Origin: Terebella lapidaria
Lineage: Eukaryota > Annelida > Polychaeta > Terebellida > Terebellidae
Length of the DNA stretch: 64,000 nt
Reading direction: 5' to 3'
NCBI GenBank assembly: GCA_949152475.1
Contig: OX424570.1
Location: 20,766,694-20,830,693 of the forward strand
The position numbers and the translations under genes were made by a program. Below, in pieces: positions 12,136-22,150 of the stretch; the first letter of the stretch is position 1, and each line of letters starts with the position of its first letter. The notes beneath the pieces were generated by a model. The model did not search any database, was not told the origin of the DNA, and was given only the letters and a program-made list of their open reading frames with translations.

Positions 12136-13149
12136 TAATCCGAAGGGGTCATGTGGAATAGATTGGTCCAAACAGTTGAAGTGGCACTAAACTGTTATCA
12201 TACATGAGTTTTATGACGAAATTGTTATGCACCGCGTATCTTTGCAACTTATCTTCAGTCCTAATTTGAGGAAAGGGTAGCGCATAGAAGGTTTCACGGA
12301 TAAAACGATCACAACCTATTATTATCAGTTTAACCATTTGCTCAATGAGAGATCCAGGCACATTTAATAACTTTAGTATTGCACGTTTAATGCACGATGT
12401 TTTCAGTTCAGATAACGTACCTGAACTTGTATTTCTGTAATATACAATGGTTCTTTGAACATGCTCATGAAGTGTGATTTTTTTTGGTACAGTTCAGTCA
12501 TAATATTCTTGAGTATATTCATCCTTGCAATAACCACCTACAACTCGAATGATCTATTTCCCATGGAAATATTTACACGAATCACCACGCATTCAAAGCA
12601 ACAAGATTTATGACACACTCGCCAGTCAATTTCTCCACAGAACATCAATCAGAGAGCTGATAGAATGCCTGCCATATACTGTAGATATAATGATGGTATT
12701 CTCCGCATATATCCACGAAACATATACAGAGCAGGGCAAAAGTCAAGTCATTCAGCAACTACAGTAGAACGCCTTGGAATCCCATGTATTTGATGTGTGG
12801 TATGATCTATGTTTAGAGGATGTGAGGGGTAAAATAATGGTATTGTAACTATGCAGAAGATAGCAGTGGCACATAAATCACATAAACTACAGTACAATGT
12901 ACTGGGAAATGTCAGATTATTGGAATATTTGTTGTAATTGTAATTCATCTCTTTGTCGAAATCATGTGACTTTCTGTGTGAAAATATCTATCAAGAAATG
13001 AGAGGTACCCAGATAGATAGCTATTATATAGACAATGACTCAACACAGAAATGTAATCGTTGCGATACAAAATTTACTTTTGCACACAAAACGAAATTTT
13101 CTGCACAGTGACAGAAAAACAATAAAGATGTACAGAAGTATGTATGACT
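12136..13149. repeat. Family C duplication, copy 2
   Basis: Near-identical direct copy of 10858-11867. Copy 1 departs at ATGACTAAAATGGCC, where the transposon terminus begins; copy 2 continues into ordinary flanking DNA after ATGACTATCAAATTAG. In the minus frame copy 2 reads through a position where copy 1 has TGA (about 10960). Confidence 0.85.
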
Positions 13150-13726
13150 ATCAAATTAGTACCACCAATGCAACGAGTTGAATGAACATTCAAGGATGTA
13201 TGAGAGGTACGTTTTTTTCCGATTTCATTCATGCATAGTATAGTGGAGGAACTTAGTGTGAATCGAATATGTAAATATTGAACTTCATGATGAACTGAAT
13301 CTAATGAAACTGTATATAATATATTATTTCGGTGAGGTGTAATAAGCGGGAATCGAAAGTATTGACTTCCATCACCAGTAATGTGAATGAAATGTGCTCC
13401 CATTAACCCGAGCCATTATCACTTGTGTGTCACTGGCGCATTAAAACGATTCGTGTGCACTGAGACATGCTATTAAAGGCAATAACATGTTGCGCAACGC
13501 ATTTCAAATAATGAGAGTTAATGGATTTATAGAATTGGAAATATGATGATTTGTTGCTCATGCGTATATATCATAACAAATGGAAACCATTTAATCATGT
13601 TGCGTAATACACCACCTTTCACAAATGGGAATGGATGATTTTGTTCTTATGCATTAGATGTTTGTATATGTTTTATCTCTGCATAAACCAAATGTACATG
13701 TTTATTGTTGTGCACCTAGAAATACG
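13150..13726. other. No gene seen; weak ~125-bp duplication
   Basis: Around 13480-13680 two degenerate copies of a CATGTTGCG ... GATGATTTTGTT block follow each other. Nothing else stands out. Confidence 0.35.
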
Positions 13727-13732
13727 AAGTAC
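13727..13732 (+). repeat. Left copy of 6-bp flanking duplication AAGTAC
   Basis: AAGTAC lies directly against the left end (TAGGGAAG) of the palindromic element. The same six bases lie directly against its right end. Confidence 0.75.
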
Positions 13733-13828
13733 TAGGGAAGCTTGTTAGGGACATTTACATTTTTAAAATTATGATTTACCTTTTTTTCTCCCTCATGATT
13801 CACTTCCTGGGAAAAAGCAGAGAAACTG

Positions 13829-14284
13829 GGAAATAAATATTTAAAACCCGGAATTAAATATTAAAAACCGGGAATTAAGTATTTAAACCTGGAATTAAAT
13901 GTTCAAACCGGGAAATAATTATTTAAACCTGGAAATTAATGTCCAAACCCGGAATTAAATATTAAAACCAGGAATTAAATATTCAAACCGGGAAATAGAT
14001 GTTCAAACCCGGAAATAAGTATTAAAACCAGGATTTAAATGTTCAAACCCGGAATTAAGCATTTAAACCGGGAATTAAATATTCAAACCGGGAATTAAGT
14101 GTTAAAACCGGTAATTAAATATTCAAACCGGGAAATAAATATTTAAACCTGGAAATAAATGTTCAAACCGGGAAATAAATATTCAAACCCGGAAATAAAT
14201 ATTAAAACCCGGAATTAAACATTTAAACCCAGGAAATAAATATTAAAACCGGGAATTAAATATTAGAACCTGGAAATAAATGTT
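13829..14284 (+). repeat. Left 20-bp repeat array (about 22 units)
   Basis: Units alternate GGAATTAAAT and GGAAATAAAT cores, separated by (A/T/G)TATTYAAACCYG-type links with a period of 20 bp. Spacing is regular; divergence between units is at a handful of fixed positions. Confidence 0.9.
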
Positions 14285-14935
14285 TCTGGGCTTTAATAAT
14301 TATTTCCCAGTTTTGATACTTAATTCCGGGTTTTAATATTTAATTCCCGGTTTAAATACTTAATTCCGGGTTTGAACATTTAATTCCAGGTTTGAATATT
14401 TATTTCCCGGTTTGAGTAATTAATTCCGGGTTTTAATACTTAATTCCAGGTTTGAATATTTAATTCCAGGTTTTAATACTTAATTCTGGGTTTTGATACT
14501 TAATTCTAGCTTTGAATATTTAATTCCGGGTTTGAACATTTATTTCCCGGTTTGAACACTTAATTCCGAGTTTGAATATTTATTTCCCGGTTTTAATACT
14601 TAATTCCAGGTTTGAACATTAAATTCCAGGTTTGAATATTTAATTCCGGGTTTGGACATTTATTTCCAGGTTTAAATATTTATTTCCCGGTTTGAACATT
14701 TAATTCCAGGTTTGAATATTTATTTCCCGGTTTGAGTAATTAATTCCGGGTTTTAATACTTAATTCCAGGTTTGAATATTTAATTCCAGGTTTTAATACT
14801 TAATTCTGGGTTTTAATACTTAATTCCGGGTTTGAATATTTAATTCCGGGTTTGAACATTTATTTCCCGGTTTGAATATTTAATTCCGGGTTTGGACATT
14901 TAATTCTGGGTTTTAAATATTTATTTCCCAGTTTA
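14285..14935 (-). repeat. Right inverted 20-bp repeat array (about 32 units)
   Basis: Same unit as the left array, reverse complemented (TTTGAATATTTAATTCCGGG). A higher-order period of 320 bp, i.e. 16 units, is visible: TTTGAGTAATTAATTCCGGG occurs at 14411 and again at 14731 with the same neighbours. The right array is about 200 bp longer than the left, consistent with a later duplication of part of it. Confidence 0.9.
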
Positions 14936-15025
14936 CTCTGGTTTTTCCCAGGGAGTAAATTATTCTTCAGAAAAAAAGTTAAATCATAAATAAAAAAAAT
15001 TGAATGTCCCTAATAAGCTTCCCTA

Positions 15026-15031
15026 AAGTAC
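15026..15031 (+). repeat. Right copy of 6-bp flanking duplication AAGTAC
   Basis: Immediately follows CTTCCCTA, the right end of the palindromic element. It matches 13727-13732. Confidence 0.75.
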
Positions 15032-16224
15032 ACTTTGTGGATGGTGATGGAGATAAATTAAGTTTGATATACGAGAGGTAATGGATATACAATATGGTAT
15101 TGGTATGAACAGAATTCATATTTCAAATCAATAAATGCAGTTGATTGAGTGCACTTTATTGTCAATAATTCATGTGCTGAAACAGGTGAATTTTTTTCCC
15201 TGCTCCACTGGAAATTTTCAGTCTATATCAATATTTGTTACTATCATATTTCATCTCTATGTCGTAACCGAATGATATTCCAAGACATGAGATAAATCAT
15301 GTCTTAAAACAGGTGAACTCTTTCTCCCTGCTCCTGATTTACATGACATCATGATGAGGCTCTACTCCAACATCAACTGATACTGATTGTTTTGCGATTG
15401 ATAAAACAATTTTATTTTTGTTAATTATGCATCTGATTATTTTCATCGGCTTCTGTAATACAGGAAAACATAACACTGCTTTCGCAAATATACACACCAT
15501 ACTATGATTGAGTTTCATGGGTTTGTTCTGTCCGGTTCGCGAATATTCACATATGTTTATACATTGTATGAACTCTACAATGTGAATTCGGGTTTTGGTG
15601 ATTACACGCACTTTAGTCGTTGATATTATGATATGGCTGTTGATGGTGAAAAACTTTTGACATACACCAGTATCTATAATTGATACCTTCACGAGGATGC
15701 GAATGAAACAGCCTGAAAGACTGATGATACATGAACCCGTCTGGGTGGTACTATAGAGAAGACGATGACAGATTATTTCTGATGTTTAGTCTGAGTAAGA
15801 AAATGAAGTATGATTGATCAACAAATATACAACTCCCACCTAACCAGCACCAATGCATCATACCCAGTTATTAAAGAATTGACATATTATTTGTGTTCAT
15901 GTGACCTTGATCACTTGAGAGTGAAATATGAGGTAATGTATCCATGTATCCATCATTGCTTCATTTAATCTGGTATCATGGTTTAATCGGGCTTACAATA
16001 CACAGGATGAATGATGCGTGTGGCATACAAATAGATTGTATCATCTACATAGTAAAGCTGCCTATGTTAAGAGTAGAGATATTACAAAATATATATTTTC
16101 GATACAAAAATACCTGGCATAATACCACCTCGTCATATCAGATAATTCATTAATTGGCTATGTAATTCGCCTACTCTGGCTGTATTACATTACTTAGAAG
16201 ATCTAGCTGAACGTTTTTTTTTTC
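15032..16224. other. No gene seen
   Basis: A short motif (AAACAGGTGAA followed by CCCTGCTCC) appears at about 15182 and again at about 15308, a weak ~125-bp duplication. No supported exon or RNA gene. Confidence 0.35.
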
Positions 16225-16227
16225 TTT

Positions 16228-16262
16228 GTGGGGAGGGGGAGGGGGGGGGGGGGGCAGGCAGG
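16228..16262 (+). repeat. G-rich tract
   Basis: A run of G with scattered A (GGGGAGGGGGAGGG then about 14 G) followed by GCAGGCAGGC. It could form a G-quadruplex. No gene is attached to it. Confidence 0.7.
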
Positions 16263-16630
16263 CTTAAGGACATACTTTAAAAGTATCACGAGAGTAATGT
16301 TCAATAGCGAATTCAAGACATCTCCAGTAATATTCACTCTGGCAGAAGTGGTAGTAAATACACCAGTTTTCTTTCACAGGTGGACTGCATACAAAATTGC
16401 ATGTAGGATAGCATGAGCTGGATTGCACGTCCACTTCCAGAGCATGCTACTTTATACAGACGAAATTACAGTGAGAAGATTATGTTATCATAAAATCTTA
16501 CATCAATTCGTGAAATACATGGGATCATTGGCTAAGGTGATTTTTGAGGAACAACATCACAGGCGAGCAAATCTGATTCCTGATTAGTTGTGGTGCACAT
16601 GAGGATTATTATACATGTAATATGATCAAG

Positions 16631-17094
16631 GTCGGGCTTTGTTTCTATTGCAAAATATTGTATTTTCCGTTTGTTATTGGCATCATTAAAATCTCACTGT
16701 ATTGGTGGTAATAGATTTATACTTACATTCATACCACTGAGTCGGTGTCACTGCTGGCGGACGTTAAATCTGTCCCCGAGGATACCATCAACTCAGTAGC
16801 CTTCGGGCTTGTGATCAGGTACTTATGTACTTGTCATATATCTGTTCCATTGGGGTTGTTTCGGATTTCTAAATTGTTTTCATAGGTTGTTGGGCAGTTG
16901 TATACTAATTCCATCAGGTGTACAGTAGAAACAACTACAGTTAACACACTGTCTGCCCCTGATGACGCCAGTGTGTCTTTGGATAAACTATTCGGTCGGG
17001 CTTTGTTTCTATTGCAAAATATTGTATTTTCCGTTTGTTATTGGCATCATTAAAATCTCACTGTATTGGTGGTAATAGATTGATACTTACATTC
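16631..17094 (-). repeat. Family B repeat, partial plus full monomer in tandem
   Basis: A partial monomer (GTCGGGCTTTGTTTCTATTG to TACTTACATT, about 16631-16727) is followed head-to-tail by a full monomer (GAGTCGGTGTCACTGCTGG to GATACTTACATT, about 16739-17094). The shared end sequence is repeated at 16620-16730 and 16996-17094 nearly unchanged. Confidence 0.85.
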
Positions 17095-19861
17095 TCCGCG
17101 GACATACTCACACTTAACAACATCCTGAATCCGCCGACATTGATGCCGTTTGCGAGGTATATTTCTACATATTTCATATCAGTCTCAGACTGGATTTTTC
17201 GCATTCTAATGGATGGGACAACCCGTATGGAAATCCTACAGCGACAGTAAATGCCAGTCTGTCGGTCGGAATTCCTAAAACTATGGCACCCCAACGATAG
17301 TGAATGCCAGTCAGTCTGGCGAAAAATGTAACTGCAATTCCCTGCTTTGGAAGCCTGTACGATTAGTTTAATATCTAAGTGTGATCTATTGCTCTGCCTT
17401 GGATTCTCTATCGTGCCAGGTTGTCATAACTCGTGTATTATGTAGACTTTCAGAGAGGGACCAGCCAAGAAAATATATGCAATAAACCTGCCAATATAAT
17501 TATGACATTTCAGTTTTGACCGAGAACTGGTAGCAGAAGTATCAGGTTATGAAAAAAGCATAAACCTATTGCCACCAAAACAATCACATATTGAGGATGT
17601 ATCGTGACATAAACTATAGAGCACAAGTAGTGATTTTAGGTATATAATTAGAAAGACATAGTGTTGTAGAAACTAGTGATAGCACTATTAGTGCATGTGC
17701 ATAAGGATATGTTTTACATGCGTAAAACTCACTCATTGAAGTTTATTGTCTCCGATCACTCTACTCTTAAGACATTTAAATGGACTGACTATTAGATGTG
17801 TTATGTTATCCCAAACAACCATCAATACGGCTGAGGTGCTAGATTATTAAGAGTGGTTATATATTCTGGAACAGATGCACTTATTCCCACTTGAATAATA
17901 GAGTGCGAAAATCTAGATGAATACTATAACGATATGTGTGATATTCAGGCACACATTGAGTAATTTACCCCCCAATGCCTGCAAATGAACAATATGGTTG
18001 AACAGTTATGGTTCGACATGCTCGAGTCAGGTTCTTTGACGTAATTTCAATACTAATAACAAATTGGGACCTTTATTCGGACCTACTACCGTTGTCATAA
18101 GGCATGGATACGGTGCAATAAAGGATATATCAAAAGACAACGGAGAATGAACATTTTCGAATCTAGTAATAGCTGTGTACGTTCAATATATCATGTATCG
18201 GTGTTAATTGGTCTCCCAATGCTCCCACTGAATGCGTTGCACGATGCATACATTCTCTACATAATCAGATGGCATGTATTAAGAGGAGAGACGAAATATA
18301 TATTCTTTGATGCTATTACATCATATTAGGTAATTATCATCATTGATTATGCATATTAGCTAATCTTGGAAAAAAATATTCTTACTTGATGAGGTCATCA
18401 AGAATATAGAATACATGATGATCAAGGTGCACGGAATTCAAACACAAAACAACCCCTTTATCAGCTCATTCACCTCAATACATCAATATCATGATTAATA
18501 TGCTTGGCTTCGTTTTTCGATCATTCTTGGAAACACATGAACCGAGTCATATTTGGTCCTATTCGTTTCATACGTAGTGAACTGTCGTGATTTTTCGTCC
18601 GTATATCCGTCTTTTCATGCGACGTTCTGTCGTCCATTCAGCATATATGTTTTTATGGCTTGATTAATATTTCTAAATTAAACAAAACATACTTGGGCTA
18701 TTATCCTTAGGCGTTTATTTTTTTCAGCGTTTTGGGTTGAAACATTTATGCGGACTAGGCAGCCATATTAGTTCGGAAATGCTGTATGTGGCACACTGTC
18801 CTACTTTCCTGAAAAAAAAAATGTTTCTTTTTTTTCCAATTTTGTGTAGACAAGACACATGATGCCATTTATTATATGCATGCAGAGATAATTTATGTTG
18901 GATCGTGTACGCAACATGTTTTTTTAAATATATTTGTTGCTAGTGGCGCAAATGAATATTCATACCCGATTTCCAAGCACCATTACCGCTGTCATATTCT
19001 AACTGAGCACACTGATCCTTATTCCCACAACCGAATGTTCCATTGCATGGCATTTATCCGGTTTATATCAATCTGACTCAGCCGGATTTGTTGGGTTCTA
19101 ATGGAAAGGGCAGAAATTATGGAAATCCTAAAATGGCAGTAAACGCCAGTCAGTCTGAAGGAAATCCTAAAACTTAAGGATATCATATAACGACAACAAA
19201 CGCTAGACTTTGGTAAATGGAACGGGAATATCGTGCTGTGCAAGCCTGGGAAATTGGTTTACTGTCTCTGAAGTAAGATTTATTGTTCTATCATGTTTTT
19301 TTTTCATCTTTTCATGGGTAGACTTTTATGTAGGTAAGTATTGAATACTCAATGTAACTGAAATATGTACATCTTAACTGTCGTATAGAGACTGTGTCAA
19401 CCACTCTAGGGCTCAAAACTGGTTGCTGCTTCATGAGGTTATTGCAGGAAATTACACATAGTTTGTGTTGTATTGTATATTAATTTATGTCTCACCCAGT
19501 ATTCTACAGTAGTACATAAATCACAGATAAATACATACAGATAAAACTGGCCACTCTTGAAGATTTATGAGAGACCTGGGTTTTGGCCCATGTCATGAGC
19601 AGATTAATGTCCGTCATTTTAGCAACATTAGATTTAGTGTTTTGGCCGCAGTTCTTGTAATATATTTATCCCGTAAGATAAAATGGAACTGTTCTTGTTC
19701 TGAGAAAGAAAGGAAGTCCGGGCACGAGACCTTTAACAGCCGTTTCCTTCTCGAGTTTCTGTATTCAGGCCAGATCTGATTTCTTATGCATGGTTGCCAG
19801 AAGATCCGCTTTTATTTCACTGTGATTTTTTCAGGTACGAGTGTCACACCACGTATCTTTA
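17095..19861. repeat. Repeat-derived spacer with a dispersed duplication
   Basis: 17195-17330 and 19085-19215 share an eroded block (TTCTAATGGA ... GGAAATCCTA ... GTAAACGCCAGTCAGTCTG). A family A fragment (ACAACCATCAATACGGCTGAG) is at about 17815. No splice-bounded exon was found in this 2.8 kb. Confidence 0.45.
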
Positions 19862-21171
19862 TCAATTGACTGATAAGTTACTTTGGTGCGAGATATCCAA
19901 GTTTTGACGACTCTGCGTGACGACGATACTCTCTGCCCACAAGAATACACGTCTTGACAGTCGCGCGTCCAGCATGTTACACATCCGAGCCCACAGTCGT
20001 CCGATGGTTATCCATTGGTGCTCTAAAGGCAGAGGCCATGTAATTTCTCCATGGATAGCCGCATTTGGTGTATTCTTTCCCACGCCCAGGCAAAATCTCA
20101 GCGCTCTGTTGTGTACAGCATTTATGGCCGAGTACTCGTCGTGTCCCCATATTGCCGAGCCGAATGTATTAACAGGCAACACGAGACTGTTATACAGTCT
20201 GGTGAAGATCTCGAAGGGTATGCCTCCATTGATTTATGCTTTCGCTATTAATACACCAAGTGCACGGTGTGCAGACGTGGCCACTTCTCATGCCATAAAC
20301 TTGTAATCCAAATACTCCGATATCCAAACATCGAGATACTTGTATCGGTCCACAACTTGTAGCGACAGAGCTCCACAATTGAAACTCCGAACAGTCATTG
20401 GACAGGAGGGGTTCCGAAAGTGCATGATTTCGCTTTTGGATTCGTTTAATCATAAGTCCGAATCAGAACACCATTGTGATAACGTGTGCAACATGTCTAT
20501 CAAATTATCCTCGTTTTCTGATGGAAGTATCAAGTCAACTGCATATAGTGACATGGAGATTGCAGTATCCGACTCATCGTGCAGATGTATCCCCTTGTCT
20601 AAGGCATTGATCTTGTTGACCAGGTCGTTGATGAACAGGTTGAACAAATCGGGAGACAATGCACACCCTTGTTTGACACCAACTTCCACGTATCTATTTG
20701 AAAGATATGGCAATGTTGAAGCTAGTTTTCTATTCACAACAATACCATCCAAACACCGAGATACTTGTATCGGACCACAACTTGTAGCGACAGAGCTCCA
20801 CAATTGAAACTCTGCAGTCATTGGACAGGAGGGGTTCCGAAAGTGCATGATTTCGCTTGCGGATTCGTTTAATCTGAAGTCCTAATCAGAACACCATTGT
20901 GATAACGTGTGCAACATGTCTATCAAATTATCCTCGTTTTCTGATGGAAGTATCAAGTCATCTGCATATAGTGACATGGAGATTGCAGTATCCGACTCAT
21001 CGTGCAGATGTATCCCCTTGTCTAAGGCATTGATCTTGTTGACCAGGTCGTTGATGAATAGGTTGAACAAATCGGGAGACAATGCACACCCTTGTTTGAC
21101 ACCAACTTCCACGTATCTATTTGAAAGATATGGCAATGTTGAAGCTAGTTTTCTATTCACAACAATACCAT
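19862..21171 (-). pseudogene. Truncated non-LTR retrotransposon, reverse transcriptase to C-terminus
   Basis: Read on the minus strand, the protein shows the core of a LINE reverse transcriptase. GVKQGCALSPDLFNLFIND (about 21120-21064) is followed by YADDLILPSE at about 20966, the conserved catalytic aspartates. The part after the RT domain includes YKYLDVWISE (near 20330), TFGSAIWGHD (near 20160) and RALRFCLGVGKNTPNAA (about 20107), typical of the C-terminal region of CR1/Jockey-like elements. It is dead: the reading frame has in-frame stops near 20298 (TGA after DYKFMA) and 20242 (TAA), the 5' two-thirds with the endonuclease are absent, and a 425-bp piece is duplicated in tandem. The frame stays open above the RT motif to 21337, but that part is not recognisable. 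The clade is a guess. Confidence 0.9.
20324..21171 (-). repeat. 425-bp tandem duplication within the RT gene
   Basis: Unit 20324-20748 and unit 20749-21171 are about 96 percent identical; each spans the GVKQG motif, the catalytic box and the stretch ending SRCLD. The 5' unit on the coding strand (20749-21171) has the intact YADD box. The 3' unit has YAVD because an A-to-T change at about 20538 removes one catalytic aspartate. Junctions share the microhomology ATC. Confidence 0.9.
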
Positions 21172-21642
21172 CTTTGCAAACAAACTTACCTTCTAAATTG
21201 ATGCATGGGAAATTAGGAATCAGTGGTTTAGAATGTAATTGCTTTTCTACCGTCCTGTCATGGTAAAGTAAATGTGACTCAAATAAATTGGTGTGATTAT
21301 GTTTGTGTATGTTAAATTGTATTACCCTATAAGGCACGGTTTCGCAGAGAGGTATTAGTATTATTCAATAAACCGCCAAATGTGTTACCGATTTAACTGC
21401 AGATGGGACATTTCACACGTTTTCAGCACCTGTTTTGACTCCCAATTTTAATAATATTGGTCTATGTTGTTTTTCTTACGAATATACGTGTATATATTGC
21501 CCTGTTTTGTCATGAATCTAAGCAAGGTGATCACTATATTGTATAATGGTTCGCCAATGGTGAGATACTCCATACATCTATACAGTGAATATATATAACT
21601 TTTTCACATTATTTGAGCTTAAATGCAGGCAAGTTGTTCCCA

Positions 21643-21879
21643 TCATAAACTTGATTCCAACTTAATACAACCTTCATCATTCCACTCAAATTTAATGATT
21701 TGTCTGCATATTCGACAATCTGCTGGCTGAAAGGACACGTTTTTAATTGCATACAAAGTTTTGCACCTAATAGCGGTTTCGCGGTTCCCTACTAGCCATG
21801 CACAAGAGATGTATTTGGTATTTTTCTGGCGTTCTTCTGCATGAAATTCGAGCAAACAGTTTGCCTTTTCCATTTTCAA
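21643..21879 (-). other. Open frame of unknown nature
   Basis: A 78-codon minus-strand frame with several cysteines, including a CRICRQ motif, and a possible acceptor (ATTTCATGCAG) at about 21840. Its 5' third overlaps a family A fragment, which argues against a host gene. I recognise no domain. Confidence 0.15.
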
Positions 21880-22150
21880 TATCTTCGTCGAGCGTCCAGG
21901 GAATGACTCTATTCATGCTCTGATTGGTTCCATTAAGTGTTAATTGATTTCCCAGGCACCACTGTTTGCCATCACAAACAACCATCAATGTAGCTGAGAG
22001 ATATATTCTTATTACCTGTGGTCAACGTCCGGTGTTAAACACCATTCATTTCACACCTAATATATTCATGTTGAATAATTGAAAGTAACCAAATATACAC
22101 GAAATATGACACTTCTCTCCAGTTGAATAGTTGGAAGCAATCAAATGGTG
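21840..22150 (+). repeat. Family A fragment
   Basis: Copy of the 2758-3060 block (ATTCGAGCAAACAGTTTG, CTCTGATTGGTTCCATTAAG, ACAACCATCAATGTAGCTG), about 85 percent identical. Confidence 0.75.

Larger units (their letters stand above)
13733..15025. mobile_element. Palindromic foldback-type element built of 20-bp repeats
   Basis: The element begins TAGGGAAGCTTGTTAGGGA and ends with the reverse complement, TCCCTAATAAGCTTCCCTA. The outer ~95 bp on each side are inverted copies of each other at about 85 percent identity. Inside each, an array of 20-bp units of the form CCGGGAATTAAATATTCAAA runs inward. The left array (13829 to about 14284) is on the plus strand and the right array (about 14285-14935) is its reverse complement, so the whole 1293 bp can fold into one long hairpin. 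AAGTAC flanks both ends, supporting insertion as a unit. Reading the termini as TA plus GGGAAG would instead suit a Tc1/mariner TA duplication. No protein is encoded. Mobilisation would be in trans. Confidence 0.85.

Noticed and set aside
13829..14935. Regular 20-bp repeats resembling a CRISPR array
   Set aside because: There are no distinct spacers, the units are contiguous, the arrays are inverted, and the genome is eukaryotic.
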